Below are positions 3,841 through 5,814 of a stretch of DNA of 5,814 nt, one piece after another. The notes beneath the pieces were generated by a model that saw only the letters and a list, made by a program, of their open reading frames with translations, had not been told where the DNA came from and did no database searches. Source of the stretch: JACZQZ01 sp046756945 (GTDB lineage Bacteria > Pseudomonadota > Alphaproteobacteria > Rhodospirillales > 2-02-FULL-58-16); contig JBHHXI010000160.1 in assembly GCA_046756945.1 (NCBI GenBank), positions 1 through 5,814 on the forward strand. The letters run 5' to 3'. Each line of letters begins with the position of its first letter. Within the stretch, counting starts at the first letter, position 1. Made by a program: the position numbers and the translations under genes.

Positions 3841-5814
3841 ATGCCGAGAGGACCCAAAGCGCCGAAGACATGGTACGCGACCTCCGCCCTTCTCTTCCTG
3901 GCGGCCGGGGCGTTTTACCTTGCCGGAGCTTTGCCCTTCGTCGACATCGGGATTCTGGCGGCGCAATTCACGGTTTTCGGGCGCCCGGCCACCTTCGGCC
4001 CGTTGATCGCCACTATTCTGACGGCGACGGCGCTTTGCCTGGTTTACGCACTCTTCCACCGGGCCGGGCGGAAACCGTCGCCCCTGCGGCGCCAGGGCGA
4101 TACCGTTGGCCACCGCCAAACCATGAGAAACGGCGCCGTCGACAACAGCTCCGACGGCATCCTGTTGCTCGATGAGATCGGGGTCATCCTGGACGCCAAC
4201 CCCGCCGCCAAGCAGATGCTCGGCGCGAGCGCCGAGGACGACGGCGCGCAAACGCTGGTCGGCCGCCATATCGGCAGTCTCATACCGGACGCGACGGCGC
4301 TCATGGCACGCCCCGATTCCGGCGCCGCGCCGGCGCCCGGCATCCGCCGTCGCGAGTTGGTGGCGCACCGGATGGACGAGTCGGCCTTTCCCGTCGAAAT
4401 CACCATGCGCGAACTGGTCAATGACGGCGGGGCCTGGCAGATCGCCTACGTCCGCGACATCACCGATCGAAAAGCACGCCACGATGCGTTGGAACACCAG
4501 GCGCTCCACGATGCGCTGACGGGCCTTCCCAACCGGACGCTCCTGTATGATCGCATGCACGACTGCAGTCGCCGGGCCCGGCGCACGGGGGACCGGTTCG
4601 CCCTGTTGGTTGTCGATCTCAACCGGTTCAAGGAGATCAACGACACCCTTGGCCATCACGTCGGCGACCTGGTGTTGCAGCAGATCGCCAGGCGCCTGAC
4701 CAAGCTTTTGCGCGCCTCCGACATGATCGCGCGACTGGGCGGGGACGAGTTCGCCATCCTTCTGTCCCCGGTGCTCGACAGGTTCGCCGTGACAAACCTG
4801 AGCGAGCGCCTGAAGAAGGCGCTGGACGCGCCTTTGCTGTGCAAGGGGCTGACCCTGGACGTGAACGCAAGCGTCGGCGCGGCAATCTTTCCCGACGACG
4901 GAACGGACATGACGGAGCTGATACAAAAGGCCGACGTCGCCATGTACGTGGCGAAGAACGCCGGAGTGCCGATGGCGTTCTACGATGAGGATCAGGATCA
5001 TCACAGCGTGCGCCATTTGACCCTGGTGAGCCTGACCGGCGGGCTCGGCCGCGCCATCGAACGCGAAGAGCTCGAGCTTCACTATCAGCCCAAGATATCC
5101 GTTCCGACCAACCAGGTGATCGGTGTCGAATCGCTGGTGCGGTGGCGTCACCCCGTATACGGGTTCGTACCGGCGGACGAGTTCGTCGCGGTCGCGGAGC
5201 ATACCGGCCTGATCCACGATCTCACCGAGTGGGCGTTGCGGTCCGCCATCGAGCAGTGCGCGCGCTGGCGCGCCGCCGGCATCGACCTGACCATGTCCGC
5301 CAACCTGTCGGCCAAATCCCTGCAGGACAACGATCTGCCTCAATTGATCGAGAACCTGGTGGACGGATACGGCGTCGAGCCGGAGCACCTGATCATGGAA
5401 TTCACCGAGGATGCGATCACGGTGGATACGGAACGGTGCAAGACGAACATCGTGCGTCTTGCCGAATTCGGCTTGAAAATCTCCATCGACGATTTCGGCA
5501 CCGGCTATTCCTCGCTCGCCTGCCTGCAGGCGCTGCCGGTGCACGAGCTCAAGATCGACACCTCCTTCGTCCGCGACATGCTGGATAACAAGGACCACCA
5601 GACCATCGTCAGATCGACGATCGATCTGGCCCACAACCTCGGCCTGACGGCCAGCGCCGAAGGGGTCGAATCCGTCGAAACCCTCGCCTTGCTGGCGGCG
5701 ATGGGATGCGACACCGCCCAGGGCTATTTCATCGGCAGGCCTCTGCCCGTCCCCGACTTCGAGGCCTGGCTGCGCGCCTGGCAGGCCCCGAAAGAGGCGC
5801 CCCGGCCAGTGGCC
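3841..5814 (+). CDS. Sensor-less PAS-GGDEF-EAL membrane protein, paralogue of the upstream enzyme (3' truncated by the window)
   Basis: Reading from ATG 3841, the frame stays open for 658 codons to the last base. By alignment with the first enzyme only about three residues and the stop are missing. Order: a helix at about 12-31, a loop of about 20 residues, a helix at about 54-72, PAS at about 96-212, GGDEF at about 217-378, EAL at about 399-643. The CHASE2 domain is absent: R48 corresponds to R52 of the first protein and C66 to C349. The cyclase motif G300-F304 and I-site R291xxD294 are intact. The phosphodiesterase half has E430-S-L instead of EAL, but keeps N488, E520, D550-D551, K571, E607, E610 and Q627, so activity is plausible. 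It probably makes or breaks c-di-GMP at the inner membrane, with PAS as the only recognisable sensor. No frameshift or internal stop is seen, and codon bias matches the first copy, so it looks functional rather than decayed. Confidence 0.93.
   Translation, partial: MPRGPKAPKTWYATSALLFLAAGAFYLAGALPFVDIGILAAQFTVFGRPATFGPLIATILTATALCLVYALFHRAGRKPSPLRRQGDTVGHRQTMRNGAVDNSSDGILLLDEIGVILDANPAAKQMLGASAEDDGAQTLVGRHIGSLIPDATALMARPDSGAAPAPGIRRRELVAHRMDESAFPVEITMRELVNDGGAWQIAYVRDITDRKARHDALEHQALHDALTGLPNRTLLYDRMHDCSRRARRTGDRFALLVVDLNRFKEINDTLGHHVGDLVLQQIARRLTKLLRASDMIARLGGDEFAILLSPVLDRFAVTNLSERLKKALDAPLLCKGLTLDVNASVGAAIFPDDGTDMTELIQKADVAMYVAKNAGVPMAFYDEDQDHHSVRHLTLVSLTGGLGRAIEREELELHYQPKISVPTNQVIGVESLVRWRHPVYGFVPADEFVAVAEHTGLIHDLTEWALRSAIEQCARWRAAGIDLTMSANLSAKSLQDNDLPQLIENLVDGYGVEPEHLIMEFTEDAITVDTERCKTNIVRLAEFGLKISIDDFGTGYSSLACLQALPVHELKIDTSFVRDMLDNKDHQTIVRSTIDLAHNLGLTASAEGVESVETLALLAAMGCDTAQGYFIGRPLPVPDFEAWLRAWQAPKEAPRPVA

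Noticed and set aside
3804..3871. ATG 3804 as the start of a small gene overlapping the second enzyme.
   Set aside because: It lies in another frame, has no ribosome binding site, and falls in the loop region of the leader structure; the enzyme frame from 3841 explains the sequence.
3625..5634. A long open frame on the - strand opposite the second enzyme (669 codons).
   Set aside because: Its sequence resembles the antisense frame of the first enzyme only because the sense genes are paralogues. No domain or ribosome binding site supports it.

Overview
This is a GC-rich window with a strongly G/C-biased third codon position. It most resembles an alphaproteobacterium, possibly of the Rhodospirillales. 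That placement is inferred from base composition, from the style of the PAS-GGDEF-EAL proteins, and from a dispersed palindromic repeat of a kind common in alphaproteobacterial genomes. No marker gene fixes the taxon.

Layout, all on the + strand. (1) 2-208: the 3' end of a gene for a Gly/Ser-rich protein with two perfect 51-bp repeats and an Arg-Gly tail. (2) 209-314: a short leader with a strong stem-loop. (3) 315-3125: a complete 936-residue membrane protein, CHASE2-PAS-GGDEF-EAL, a predicted cyclic-di-GMP synthase/phosphodiesterase with an extracytoplasmic sensor. (4) 3126-3840: 715 bp without a gene. It holds a MITE-like palindromic element whose left CTAG flank contains the stop codon of the first enzyme, a hairpin, a very AT-rich island (about 22% GC over 160 bp) with operator-like repeats and a candidate promoter, a nested palindrome, and a leader resembling the one at 229-270. 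(5) 3841 to the window edge: a second PAS-GGDEF-EAL gene, paralogous to the first, open to the last base. Only about three residues and the stop codon seem to be missing.

The main point is the comparison of the two enzymes. They align almost end to end, but the second lacks a net 279 residues: the whole CHASE2 sensor plus two of the three membrane helices that follow it. The loss is in frame and keeps the predicted topology (cytoplasmic N-terminus, cytoplasmic enzyme domains). The I-site, GGDEF motif and EAL metal/catalytic positions are kept in both, apart from ESL in place of EAL in the second. The pair looks like a tandem duplication in which one copy kept its sensor and the other became sensor-less, with its own AT-rich regulatory region. 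The leaders of both genes align without gaps over 42 nt and can form equivalent stem-loops, with one compensatory base change, which suggests shared post-transcriptional control.

I see no RNA gene, CRISPR array, transposase or origin. The families are known. What may be new is the arrangement: sensor excision, the shared leader, and the AT-rich control island.
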